Shown in pieces: positions 1 to 6,412 of a DNA stretch of 8,646 nt. A program made the translations under genes and the position numbers. The notes beneath the pieces are model-generated. The model ran no database searches. It was not told the origin of the DNA and was given only the letters and a program-made list of their open reading frames with translations. Position 1 is the stretch's first letter, and each line of letters opens with the position of its first letter. Origin of the DNA: Gammaproteobacteria bacterium (GTDB lineage: Bacteria; Pseudomonadota; Gammaproteobacteria; SZUA-229); NCBI GenBank assembly GCA_029879605.1, contig JAOUQA010000067.1, positions 1 through 8,646 on the forward strand, given 5' to 3'.

Positions 1-1
1 A

Positions 2-355
2 GAAACCTGTGCAATAGCAAATCTTGATTCGGCTAATCGTTTCTTTGAAGAATTAAAAGATATAGGTTGTCGTTTTTCACTGGATGATTTTGGTTCAGGG
101 TTCTGTTCATTTTCGCAATTAAAATACCTGCCAGCAGATTACGTGAAGATTGATGGTCAGTTTGTAAAAGGCATGGCTCGTGGCTCTATTGACAGGGCGA
201 TTGTAACAGCTATGAATGATGTGGCTCATTCACTTGGACGCTATACAGTGGCAGAATATGTTGAGACACCTGAAGTTCTACGATTGTTGAAAGTTTGTGG
301 CGTAGACTGGGTGCAGGGTCATTATATATCAGAGCCAATGGAACAGATATTATAA
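2..355 (+). CDS. C-terminal part of an EAL-domain cyclic-di-GMP phosphodiesterase (5' end outside window)
   Basis: The frame is open from the left edge to a TAA at 353-355, giving 117 residues that form the end of an EAL domain. Visible motifs, numbered from the first complete codon, are ETCAIANLD at the edge, the DDFGSG metal-binding loop (D28, D29), KIDGQFV with the conserved lysine K49, AEYVE with a conserved glutamate at 85, and VQGHYISEP with Q105. EAL enzymes linearise cyclic-di-GMP to pGpG, and these later active-site residues are all present, so this part looks catalytically intact. The EAL signature itself and any PAS, GGDEF or membrane segments lie upstream and cannot be seen. The wording of the motifs resembles large GGDEF-EAL sensor proteins (inference). 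The gene ends with no additional domain and converges on tsaC. Confidence 0.93.
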   Translation, partial: ETCAIANLDSANRFFEELKDIGCRFSLDDFGSGFCSFSQLKYLPADYVKIDGQFVKGMARGSIDRAIVTAMNDVAHSLGRYTVAEYVETPEVLRLLKVCGVDWVQGHYISEPMEQIL

Positions 356-425
356 ATAATTTTTTCCCGCCAGATTATTCTATATAAATTTTTATATTTT
401 AAAATAGCGTTTAACCGGAGTTCAG
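356..425. terminator. AT-rich convergent gap with inverted repeat; possible weak terminator
   Basis: This 70-base gap separates the convergent EAL and tsaC stop codons. It holds a perfect 7-bp inverted repeat, ATATAAA (382-388) and TTTATAT (391-397), followed by three more T residues, and an overlapping 12-bp palindrome TATTTTAAAATA (395-406). The stem is made only of A and T, so it would be a weak terminator in either direction. No GC-rich hairpin with a T-run is present. The position between convergent genes is the main reason to suggest termination. Confidence 0.25.
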
Positions 426-983
426 CTAGCTGGCACGAATAATTTCATCTGTATCCAGGTCTCGAATTTGAGAAGGGTTAGCAAAACCCTGAATGCTGCC
501 GGGAACATAATAATCTACCATGTCAGAAAAATAAAATTTTGTTTTGAGTAATGTTTTTGCTGGTTTTTTGCCGGTTACGTTTGCACTGGTTGAAACTAGT
601 GGATGTCCTGTTTGCTGACATAATTTTTTTGCAATTGGGTGTTGAGTGATGCGAACAGCAATTTTTTGATGTTTTCCAGTAATCCAGTCAGGTGCAAGGC
701 TGGAAGCTGGAGTAAGCCAGGTGGTTGGTGCTGGCGTGATACTATTTAGTTTCTCAAGTTGTTTGTTGTTAATATCAACGAATGGTAATAATTGCGCAAT
801 ATGACTGGCAATTAGAATCAGGCCCTTTTCAACTGGGCGCTGTTTGAGTAAGAGTATTTCTGTAACGGCCAGTTCATCCAGTGGGTCGCAGCCAAGACCA
901 AAAACTGATTCTGTAGGATAGGCAATAATGCCTCCGTGATGTATGCAGCGGGCGGCTTGTCTAAGTTGAAAACGGGAGGTCAC
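426..983 (-). CDS. tsaC: Threonylcarbamoyl-AMP synthase TsaC (YrdC/Sua5 family)
   Basis: TsaC makes threonylcarbamoyl-AMP from threonine, bicarbonate and ATP. TsaD/TsaB/TsaE then transfer the group to A37 of ANN-reading tRNAs (t6A). The 185-residue length fits the short TsaC form without the extra Sua5 domain. Recognisable segments are AYPTESVFGLGCDP (21-34), LKQRPVEKGLILIAS with the family KxR motif (46-60), AVRITQHP (109-116), the STSAN nucleotide-binding motif (131-135) and NPSQIRD near the C-terminus. The start is a GTG (981-983) that overlaps the topA TGA stop in a GTGA junction. No clear Shine-Dalgarno sequence precedes it, so translation is probably coupled to topA. The usual WPGP-x-T stretch reads TPAPTT here, an unusual change. 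In E. coli aroE follows tsaC; here an EAL gene converges instead. Confidence 0.96.
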   Translation of the reverse strand: MTSRFQLRQAARCIHHGGIIAYPTESVFGLGCDPLDELAVTEILLLKQRPVEKGLILIASHIAQLLPFVDINNKQLEKLNSITPAPTTWLTPASSLAPDWITGKHQKIAVRITQHPIAKKLCQQTGHPLVSTSANVTGKKPAKTLLKTKFYFSDMVDYYVPGSIQGFANPSQIRDLDTDEIIRAS

Positions 984-3433
984 GATTTTTTAGGTGTGGC
1001 TTTTTTTCGAGTGCTTTTCTTTTTAGCTGTTTTCTTTTTGGTCGTTTTTTTCTTTGCTGTTTTTTTCTTCGGCGCAGCTTTCTTTTTGGGTGCAGTCTTC
1101 TTCTTTGCAGCAGCTTTTTTCTTCTTGCCTTTACGTTCTGGAGCTTCGGCAATCAGTTTTTCACATTCTTCCAGTGTTAAGGATTTAGGTTCGCGGTCTT
1201 TAGGTATTTTGGCATTCTTATTGCCGTCTGTAATATAAGGGCCATAACGTCCATTAAGTATTTCAATATCTGTGCCTTCAAAGCTTTTAATATGCTTGTT
1301 GGCTTCAAATATTTTTTTCTCTTTGACCAGTTCAAGTGCTGTTTCAAGCGTTATGTTATACGGGTCAATGCCCTGGTCCTGGTATTCTTTTCGAATAGAA
1401 ACAAAGGTATTGTCATATTTGACATAAGGACCAAAACGTCCTGTGTTAGTAGTAACTTCTTCGCCTTCATCTGTGTAGCCCAGCTTACGGGGTAAAACTA
1501 ATAATTCCTCGTAGTTGTCCATATTAATGTCAGCCATTTTCTGGCCGGGTTTAAGGCTGGCAAACTGCGGTTTTTCTTCGTCATCCTTGTCGCCAATCTG
1601 TACAAAAGGTCCATAAGGTCCCATACGTACTGAAATAGGTTTACCAGATTTAGGACAGGTGCCTATATGGCGTGACTGAGCTACGTCTGCACGACTGACA
1701 TTGGCATCCTTGTCATCTACAAGTTCTTTGAATGGATCCCAGAAAGCGCGCATGATGGGTACCCAGTCTTTTTCGCCGCGTGAAATGGAATCCAGTTCAT
1801 CTTCCAGGCGAGCAGTAAATTCATAATCCACGTATTGTGTGAAATGTTGTGTTAAGAACATATTCACTATGCGGCCAATATCCGTGGGTGTGAATCGTCG
1901 GTTTTCTACTTCAGCATAACCACGGTTTTGTAAAGTTGAAATAATACTGGCATAGGTGGAAGGCCTGCCTATACCGTATTCTTCCAGTGCTTTTACCAGG
2001 CTGGCTTCAGAAAATCGAGGTGGTGGTTCAGTAAAATGCTGGTCACTGCGGATTTCAATGAGTTTGAGTTCTTCGCCTTCAGCCAGGGGAGGTAACAGTT
2101 TTTCATCATCATCTTCCGATGTGTTTTCGTCATCACTGCTTTCCATATACACAGCCATAAAACCGGGATGTTTGATGGTAGAGCCATTGGCCCGGAACTG
2201 GTTGCCCGTTCCACATTCCAGGTCAACTGCAACGGTATCCAGCGTGGCATGTACCATCTGGCAGGCAACGGTGCGCTTCCAGATTAATTCGTAGAGTTTT
2301 AACTGATCTGGAGACAGGTGCTCCTTGATTTCTTCAGGTATGTGCCTGGCTGATGTTGGGCGAACTGCTTCATGAGCTTCCTGTGCATTTTTAGATTTAT
2401 TTTTAAAAACGCGGGCTTCTTCAGGTACGTTGTCCTTGCCATAACGCTCAGCAATTAATTCTCTTAATTCCACGAGTGCATCTTGTGACAGCGTAACAGA
2501 ATCAGTACGCATATAAGTTATAAGACCAACGGTTTCTCCGCCAATATCAATACCTTCATATAACTGCTGGGCAGTGCGCATGGTACGTTGCGCAGAGAAA
2601 CGTAATTTTCGTGATGCTTCCTGTTGCAGAGTGGATGTCGTGAAAGGTGCAGCCGGGTTTCGTTTGCGTTGTTTCTTCTCGACTTTTCCAACTTTTAATT
2701 TGCCATTGGCAGCCTGGGTTAAAGTTTTCTGTGCTTCTTCGGCACTATCGGTGTTGTTGATAGTGAACTGTTCGACTTTTTCATTTTTGTAAAGTCGAAG
2801 TTTTGCGCTGATGGCTTTATTGTCTTTTTCGGTATCGGCTTCCAGGGTCCAGTATTCCTGGGGCTCAAATTTCTCAATTTCTTCTTCCCGCTCCACGATC
2901 ATGCGTAGTGCAGGACTCTGGACACGGCCAGCTGATAAGCCTCGCTGAACTTTTTTCCATAGCAAGGGTGAAAGATTAAAACCAACAAGATAATCAAGTG
3001 CACGACGTGCCTGTTGAGCATTGATCATTTCTATGGACAGGTCACGTGGGTGTTCTATCGCATCTTTAATTGCACGTTTGGTAACTTCGTTAAAGGCTAC
3101 GCGTTTTACTTCTTTAGCATCAAGAGCATTTTCTTCTTTTAGTAATTCGTATAAATGCCATGAAATGGCTTCTCCCTCGCGATCAAGGTCAGTTGCGAGA
3201 TAGAGTGTGTCAGCTTTGCTGAGAGCTTTTTTAATGGCTTCGACATGTTTTTCATTTTTTTCGATGACCTGGTATTTCATCTGAAATTCATGTTCGGTGT
3301 CGATAGCGCCTTCTTTTGGTACCAGATCGCGTACATGACCATAAGATGCAAGTACCTGAAAATCCTTACCCAGGTATTTTTTTATGGTTTTAGCTTTGGC
3401 AGGTGATTCAACAATTACAAGGTTTTTGCTCAT
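980..3433 (-). CDS. topA: DNA topoisomerase I (type IA), variant with C-terminal repeats and lysine tail
   Basis: TopA relaxes negative supercoils by single-strand cleavage and passage. The protein has 817 residues. The TOPRIM domain is at about 3-115, with E9 in VESPAKAK and the D82-x-D84-x-E86 metal triad in ATDLDREGEA. The catalytic tyrosine is Y307 in GLITYMRTDS, with the conserved R309 beside it. EEYGIGRPSTYASII (484-498) belongs to the core. An acidic, low-complexity insertion lies at about 431-456. After the core there are three topoisomerase C-terminal repeats, each with a G-x-(Y/F)-G-P-(Y/F) signature: MGPYGPFVQ (about 604), GRFGPYVK (665) and GRYGPYI (728). Only two cysteines (C593, C757) occur after residue 590, so the four-cysteine zinc ribbons of E. 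coli TopA are absent. Residues 768-817 are a lysine-rich tail. The ATG at 3431-3433 lies 39 bases after smg and has no evident Shine-Dalgarno sequence. Confidence 0.97.
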   Translation of the reverse strand: MSKNLVIVESPAKAKTIKKYLGKDFQVLASYGHVRDLVPKEGAIDTEHEFQMKYQVIEKNEKHVEAIKKALSKADTLYLATDLDREGEAISWHLYELLKEENALDAKEVKRVAFNEVTKRAIKDAIEHPRDLSIEMINAQQARRALDYLVGFNLSPLLWKKVQRGLSAGRVQSPALRMIVEREEEIEKFEPQEYWTLEADTEKDNKAISAKLRLYKNEKVEQFTINNTDSAEEAQKTLTQAANGKLKVGKVEKKQRKRNPAAPFTTSTLQQEASRKLRFSAQRTMRTAQQLYEGIDIGGETVGLITYMRTDSVTLSQDALVELRELIAERYGKDNVPEEARVFKNKSKNAQEAHEAVRPTSARHIPEEIKEHLSPDQLKLYELIWKRTVACQMVHATLDTVAVDLECGTGNQFRANGSTIKHPGFMAVYMESSDDENTSEDDDEKLLPPLAEGEELKLIEIRSDQHFTEPPPRFSEASLVKALEEYGIGRPSTYASIISTLQNRGYAEVENRRFTPTDIGRIVNMFLTQHFTQYVDYEFTARLEDELDSISRGEKDWVPIMRAFWDPFKELVDDKDANVSRADVAQSRHIGTCPKSGKPISVRMGPYGPFVQIGDKDDEEKPQFASLKPGQKMADINMDNYEELLVLPRKLGYTDEGEEVTTNTGRFGPYVKYDNTFVSIRKEYQDQGIDPYNITLETALELVKEKKIFEANKHIKSFEGTDIEILNGRYGPYITDGNKNAKIPKDREPKSLTLEECEKLIAEAPERKGKKKKAAAKKKTAPKKKAAPKKKTAKKKTTKKKTAKKKSTRKKATPKKS
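983..1132 (-). repeat. Lysine-rich C-terminal tail of TopA (low-complexity repeat)
   Basis: These codons encode TopA residues 768-817: 27 lysines and 1 arginine in 50 residues, with no acidic residues, the rest being Ala, Thr, Pro, Ser and one Gly. KKK triplets start at residues 777, 783, 789, 794, 799 and 804, a 6-then-5-residue spacing in KKKxA(A)P and KKKTx units like histone-H1-type tails. In the coding strand the DNA is A-rich and has three runs of seven A (plus-strand T runs at 1001-1007, 1045-1051 and 1060-1066). Comparable basic tails on actinobacterial TopA aid DNA binding and processivity; the same role here is inference. Confidence 0.9.
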
Positions 3434-3472
3434 GGAGTTTTTATTATCGCAATACCATTTTAGTTATTATGC

Positions 3473-3946
3473 TTAATGCATATAGTCTACAATCTGATCA
3501 AATACTAGGCTTTCCATCCATGCATAGGCATTTTCTTCACCAGGATGGCTATATAACACTATCATTACAATCCATTTTAGTTGTTCGATTTCCAGGTGTG
3601 TATCCAGAGCAATGACACGATCGAGAATCAATTCTCGTGTTACCGGTGTCAAAATACCTGAATGTTCAAGGAAAATTAAAAAGCCGATGGACTCCGGATC
3701 AAGAAGTTCTTTTTCCAGGTCACTAAAGACTCGAAAAGATGTAGTGCGGTTTTCATCATCAGGTGTTTCCTGCTGAATAATAGCCAGGTCTTCCAGCCAG
3801 TCAAAGGCTTTTAGTATTTCATGCTGGGGAAAACCCAGTTGCTCGAGCTTATCAATGACGATATCTGATTCAGGTGAAATATAATTTTCTTCACCAATAA
3901 AGTTTTCAAACAAATACATTAATACATCAACAACATTCTGCTTCAT
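3473..3946 (-). CDS. smg: Smg family protein (DUF494)
   Basis: This 157-residue protein matches the Smg/DUF494 family in length and along its whole sequence as I recall E. coli Smg: DVLMYLFENFI near the start (7-17), DKLEQLGFP, an FLIFLEHSGILTP-like stretch in the middle, RVIALD, LKWIVMIVL and PGEENAYAWMESL near the end. Its molecular function is not established. It has no signal peptide or convincing membrane segment, and is probably a small helical cytoplasmic protein. It lies 16 bases after dprA and 39 bases before topA on the same strand, the usual dprA-smg order in gammaproteobacteria. The ATG start (3944-3946) is preceded by a weak AAGAG ribosome-binding sequence. The family call is firm; the function is unknown. 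Confidence 0.95.
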   Translation of the reverse strand: MKQNVVDVLMYLFENFIGEENYISPESDIVIDKLEQLGFPQHEILKAFDWLEDLAIIQQETPDDENRTTSFRVFSDLEKELLDPESIGFLIFLEHSGILTPVTRELILDRVIALDTHLEIEQLKWIVMIVLYSHPGEENAYAWMESLVFDQIVDYMH

Positions 3947-3962
3947 ATGATCGCTCTTGGTT

Positions 3963-5105
3963 TTAAGCCCCTTTGGTTACACGCATATATTGTCCATTTG
4001 TTGAGACAACATATCCCTGTAGTTCAAGTATTAATAGCATGGATGCAATTTCAGCCGCCGCCAGGCTGGACTTTTCAACAAGTTCATCAATACTGGCCGG
4101 TTCGTATTCCATGCTGGCTAACAATGCCTGGTAGGCTGGTTCAAGATGTTTTTCAGCCTGTTCTTCCCTGATTTCGGCGATAGTATGGCTTGAAGTGTCA
4201 AGATTTACCAGTGGTAATAGTTCTTCCAGTATATCCTCGGCAGTTTCTACCAGTTTGGCACCCTGCCGGATAATGTGATGACAGCCTCTTGCCAACGGGT
4301 TGTGGATTGAACCTGGAATCGCAAAAACTTCGCGTCCCTGTTCCATTGCATGTCGAGCAGTAATCAGAGAGCCGCTGTTCACAGCGGCTTCAACCACCAG
4401 TGTGCCAAGACTCAGGCCGCTGATAATCCTGTTACGCCTGGGGAATAGTCCCTTGTGTGGCGCTGTTCCTAGCGGTGATTCCGAGATGATGCAGCCATGA
4501 TTAACAATGGATTGAGCCAGTTTCAGGTGAGATTTAGGATAAACCTGATCAAGGCCATTGGCGACCACGGCCACTGTTCCAGCAAGACCTGCAAGAGCAC
4601 CCTGGTGACAGGCGCCATCTATGCCTCGTGCCAGTCCGCTGGTGATAGTGATACCTGCATTTGATAAATGTTCAGCAAATTCTTTTGCAGTTCTTAAGCC
4701 AGAGGCGGTGGCAGAGCGGCTACCAACAATGGCCAGCTGGGGTTGATGCAGGTAATCCAGGTCGCCTGCAGCAAATAGTAGATAAGGCGATTGATCCAGG
4801 TTTTTGAGTGTTACCGGGTAATCAGGGTGATCATAGTAAAGAATATGATGATTATTTTTGTCAGCCCAGGCCAGATCTTTGTCAATACTGGTCCAGTCGG
4901 GTTGCCTGAGTCGGGTAATCGCATCAGCCGTCAGTCCTGCCTGTTCAAGTTGAGAGTTGCTGAGTTCCAGAATTGCAGTTGCTGAATCATATTGATTCAG
5001 CAACTGGTAAAGATGGTGTGTGGGTAAGTTAGCTCGATGCAGGGCAAGTCTGGATGTAAGATCATCCAGGGTGATTATGTCGTCAGGGTCGTCTAACCTT
5101 GTCAT
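3963..5105 (-). CDS. dprA: DNA processing protein DprA (Smf)
   Basis: DprA binds incoming single-stranded DNA during natural transformation and loads RecA on it; it also occurs in bacteria not known to be competent. The 380 residues show the three-part layout of the family. There is an N-terminal helical domain (about 10-70), then an extended Rossmann domain (about 85-295) with AIVGSRSAT (125-133), TSGLARGIDGACHQGAL (155-171), VANGLDQVYP, ESPLGTAPHKGLFPRRNRII (209-228, including the basic RRNR), SGSLITARHAMEQGREVFAIPG and DILEEL. A C-terminal winged-helix-like domain (DML1 type) lies at about 322-376. The ATG (5103-5105) sits 23 bases inside the end of tsaP and is preceded by AAGGA with a short 3-base spacer, suggesting coupled translation. 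A perfect 13-bp inverted repeat lies within codons 34-44. All core motifs are present and the gene appears intact. Confidence 0.97.
   Translation of the reverse strand: MTRLDDPDDIITLDDLTSRLALHRANLPTHHLYQLLNQYDSATAILELSNSQLEQAGLTADAITRLRQPDWTSIDKDLAWADKNNHHILYYDHPDYPVTLKNLDQSPYLLFAAGDLDYLHQPQLAIVGSRSATASGLRTAKEFAEHLSNAGITITSGLARGIDGACHQGALAGLAGTVAVVANGLDQVYPKSHLKLAQSIVNHGCIISESPLGTAPHKGLFPRRNRIISGLSLGTLVVEAAVNSGSLITARHAMEQGREVFAIPGSIHNPLARGCHHIIRQGAKLVETAEDILEELLPLVNLDTSSHTIAEIREEQAEKHLEPAYQALLASMEYEPASIDELVEKSSLAAAEIASMLLILELQGYVVSTNGQYMRVTKGA
4976..5006. repeat. Perfect 13-bp inverted repeat with 5-base loop inside dprA
   Basis: The left arm CAGTTGCTGAATC (4976-4988) and right arm GATTCAGCAACTG (4994-5006) are exact reverse complements separated by ATATT. 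In the dprA mRNA this gives a 13-bp hairpin starting about 100 bases after the start codon. The reading frame is unbroken through it (residues about Q34 to A44). No T-run follows in either direction, so it is not an ordinary intrinsic terminator. Confidence 0.92.
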
Positions 5106-6357
5106 GTTTCCTTATAACTCGTGTCGATTCCAGAATGAGTCCATAACTGACCTTGTCGAAGGTTTTGAATATCATCATCAGTCCGCTACGCTCGTCGGGT
5201 AATTGAACCATAAGTTTATGTTCTTCGCCACGTTCGATTTTTCGGGTTGAGAGGAATTTATCTTTTGCCATTTCGCCTCTCTGGTAGGTTGCCAGTATGT
5301 GGCCTATTTCCAGGCCGTGTTCAGAACCCCGGTTAATGACACCTACCTGGAATTTAGCGATACTGGATATTGCATCGAACAGTGAAATAACCTGGCCATT
5401 AACATCCTGCTTGGGCAAACGGGGATAATAAAGTCTGTCGATAGAACTTTTATCCATTGCCATCAAGCGGTCTCCTACCAGTATTTCACGATTGGTGCTA
5501 ATCAGTTCACCGGCAGATGGTGTACCAAAGGAATGAATACGGGCATCACCGGCATAAATGATTTCATAGCCAAGAACATCATCGGTTTCCGGGTCTCGTA
5601 GAATATCCCCTTTTCTAAAGACACTGTAGCGGACGCGTTCCTTGTCCAGTTCACCACGAATATAGATTTTATTATGTGCTCCCAGTATCAGGTGAGCATC
5701 ATCACTGCCGACAATATAGGGTGCATCATCCCAGACTTCCTTGGTAACCACTCGCGGCCGGGTAATAAACTGGCGAATGGCATCATTAGGAATAATTGGA
5801 ATGGCCTCATCCAGGGATTTACGATGAATATTTGGTGAAAGTTTAACGACTTTCAGGCCTTTCTCAGAACGCTGGGGTGTTTCCCAGCGAACAACAGCAT
5901 CAGGCTGTTTGCTGTCAGCAGGTGGCTGAGCTGTTTCAGTCCTGGGCTGAGTCTGCTGTACCCTTTGAGTAAAATTATTAACCTGGATATGAGGCTTCCC
6001 GTCCACATATATAAGAGTAAGCACGTCACCCGGGTAGATAAGATGAGGGTTGGCTACCTGGGGATTGCGTTGCCAGATTTCTGGCCAGAACCATGGGTCA
6101 TGGAGGAATTTGGCAGTAATATCCCACAGCGTATCACCTTTTTTCACGATATACTGTTGTGGATAATCAGCTCTAACTCGTATATCTTCGGCAGCAACCG
6201 GAGGCGATTCCTCGGGTACAAATGGCGTTGTTTGAACCGGCTCAAATGTTTCGACTTCGGCCTGTGGCTGGGTAGTGGAGCAGCTTGTTGTTAGTAATGC
6301 TGTTCCAGTCAAGAGTGTAAGGAGTCCAATGTGGGTCCTGAAAGCTCTAAAATACAA
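5083..6357 (-). CDS. tsaP: LysM-domain protein, TsaP-like type IV pilus secretin-associated lipoprotein
   Basis: TsaP binds peptidoglycan through a LysM domain and stabilises the type IV pilus secretin (PilQ) in Neisseria and Myxococcus; the Pseudomonas homologue (PA0020) also sits beside dprA. This 424-residue protein has a basic N-terminus, a hydrophobic stretch (about 10-23) and a lipobox-like LTTSC with C26, so it is predicted to be lipidated; serine at +2 favours the outer membrane. A Thr/Pro/Glu-rich linker follows, then LysM (about 67-117: YIVKKGDTLWDI, HDPWFWPEIW, NPHLIYPGDVLTL). A second low-complexity linker (about 130-165) precedes the large C-terminal region ending in VQLPDERSGLMMIFKTF and VSYGLILESTR, conserved in this family. 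The start is TTG (6355-6357): an in-frame TAA lies 15 bases upstream and GGGGA sits 6 bases before the TTG. Family assignment is firm; the pilus role is by homology, and no pil genes are in the window. Confidence 0.85.
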   Translation of the reverse strand: MYFRAFRTHIGLLTLLTGTALLTTSCSTTQPQAEVETFEPVQTTPFVPEESPPVAAEDIRVRADYPQQYIVKKGDTLWDITAKFLHDPWFWPEIWQRNPQVANPHLIYPGDVLTLIYVDGKPHIQVNNFTQRVQQTQPRTETAQPPADSKQPDAVVRWETPQRSEKGLKVVKLSPNIHRKSLDEAIPIIPNDAIRQFITRPRVVTKEVWDDAPYIVGSDDAHLILGAHNKIYIRGELDKERVRYSVFRKGDILRDPETDDVLGYEIIYAGDARIHSFGTPSAGELISTNREILVGDRLMAMDKSSIDRLYYPRLPKQDVNGQVISLFDAISSIAKFQVGVINRGSEHGLEIGHILATYQRGEMAKDKFLSTRKIERGEEHKLMVQLPDERSGLMMIFKTFDKVSYGLILESTRVIRKHDKVRRP

Positions 6358-6391
6358 GGTGGTTCCCCATTAATTATCCGTGGTTTTCAAG

Positions 6392-6408
6392 AGTTTAGCT
6401 GATAAACT
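6392..6408. repeat. 6-bp inverted repeat in the divergent control region
   Basis: AGTTTA (6392-6397) and TAAACT (6403-6408) are exact reverse complements with a 5-base spacer GCTGA. The AGTTTAG heptamer at 6392-6398 recurs exactly at 6424-6430, 32 bases away, about three helical turns. The repeat overlaps the first bases of the possible def -35. It could be an operator half-site pair; no regulator is identified. Confidence 0.55.
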
Positions 6409-6412
6409 TGAA

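Noticed and set aside
143..355. Stand-alone 70-residue gene starting at GTG 143
   Set aside because: The same frame is open to the left edge and encodes further EAL motifs (ETCAIANLD, DDFGSG), so this is only the end of a longer gene.
423..432. CAGCTAGCTG palindrome over the tsaC stop codon, considered as a terminator
   Set aside because: It has no loop and no T-run, so it cannot form a standard intrinsic terminator.
1223..1232. GCCGTCTGTA, nine of ten bases of the Neisseria DNA uptake sequence
   Set aside because: It is a single imperfect hit inside topA coding sequence. Uptake sequences occur in high copy number, and no other copy was noticed.
936..1238. Plus-strand frame coding for a very Phe/Val-rich, membrane-like peptide
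   Set aside because: It is the antisense reading of the TopA lysine codons (AAA/AAG read backwards as TTT/CTT). The hydrophobic look is a composition artefact.
3622..3637. CGAGAAT / ATTCTCG inverted repeat in smg
   Set aside because: It has only 7 bp with a 2-base centre inside coding sequence, within chance expectation and with no supporting context.
4370..4389. AGCCGCTG / CAGCGGCT hairpin with a 4-base loop in dprA
   Set aside because: About one 8-bp repeat with a short loop is expected by chance in this length, and it lies over strongly conserved DprA residues (EAAVNSGSL), so the protein explains it.
5965..6294. 109-residue plus-strand open frame opposite tsaP
   Set aside because: It shows no family resemblance, lies fully antisense to a well-supported gene, and lacks a ribosome-binding sequence; treated as a shadow.
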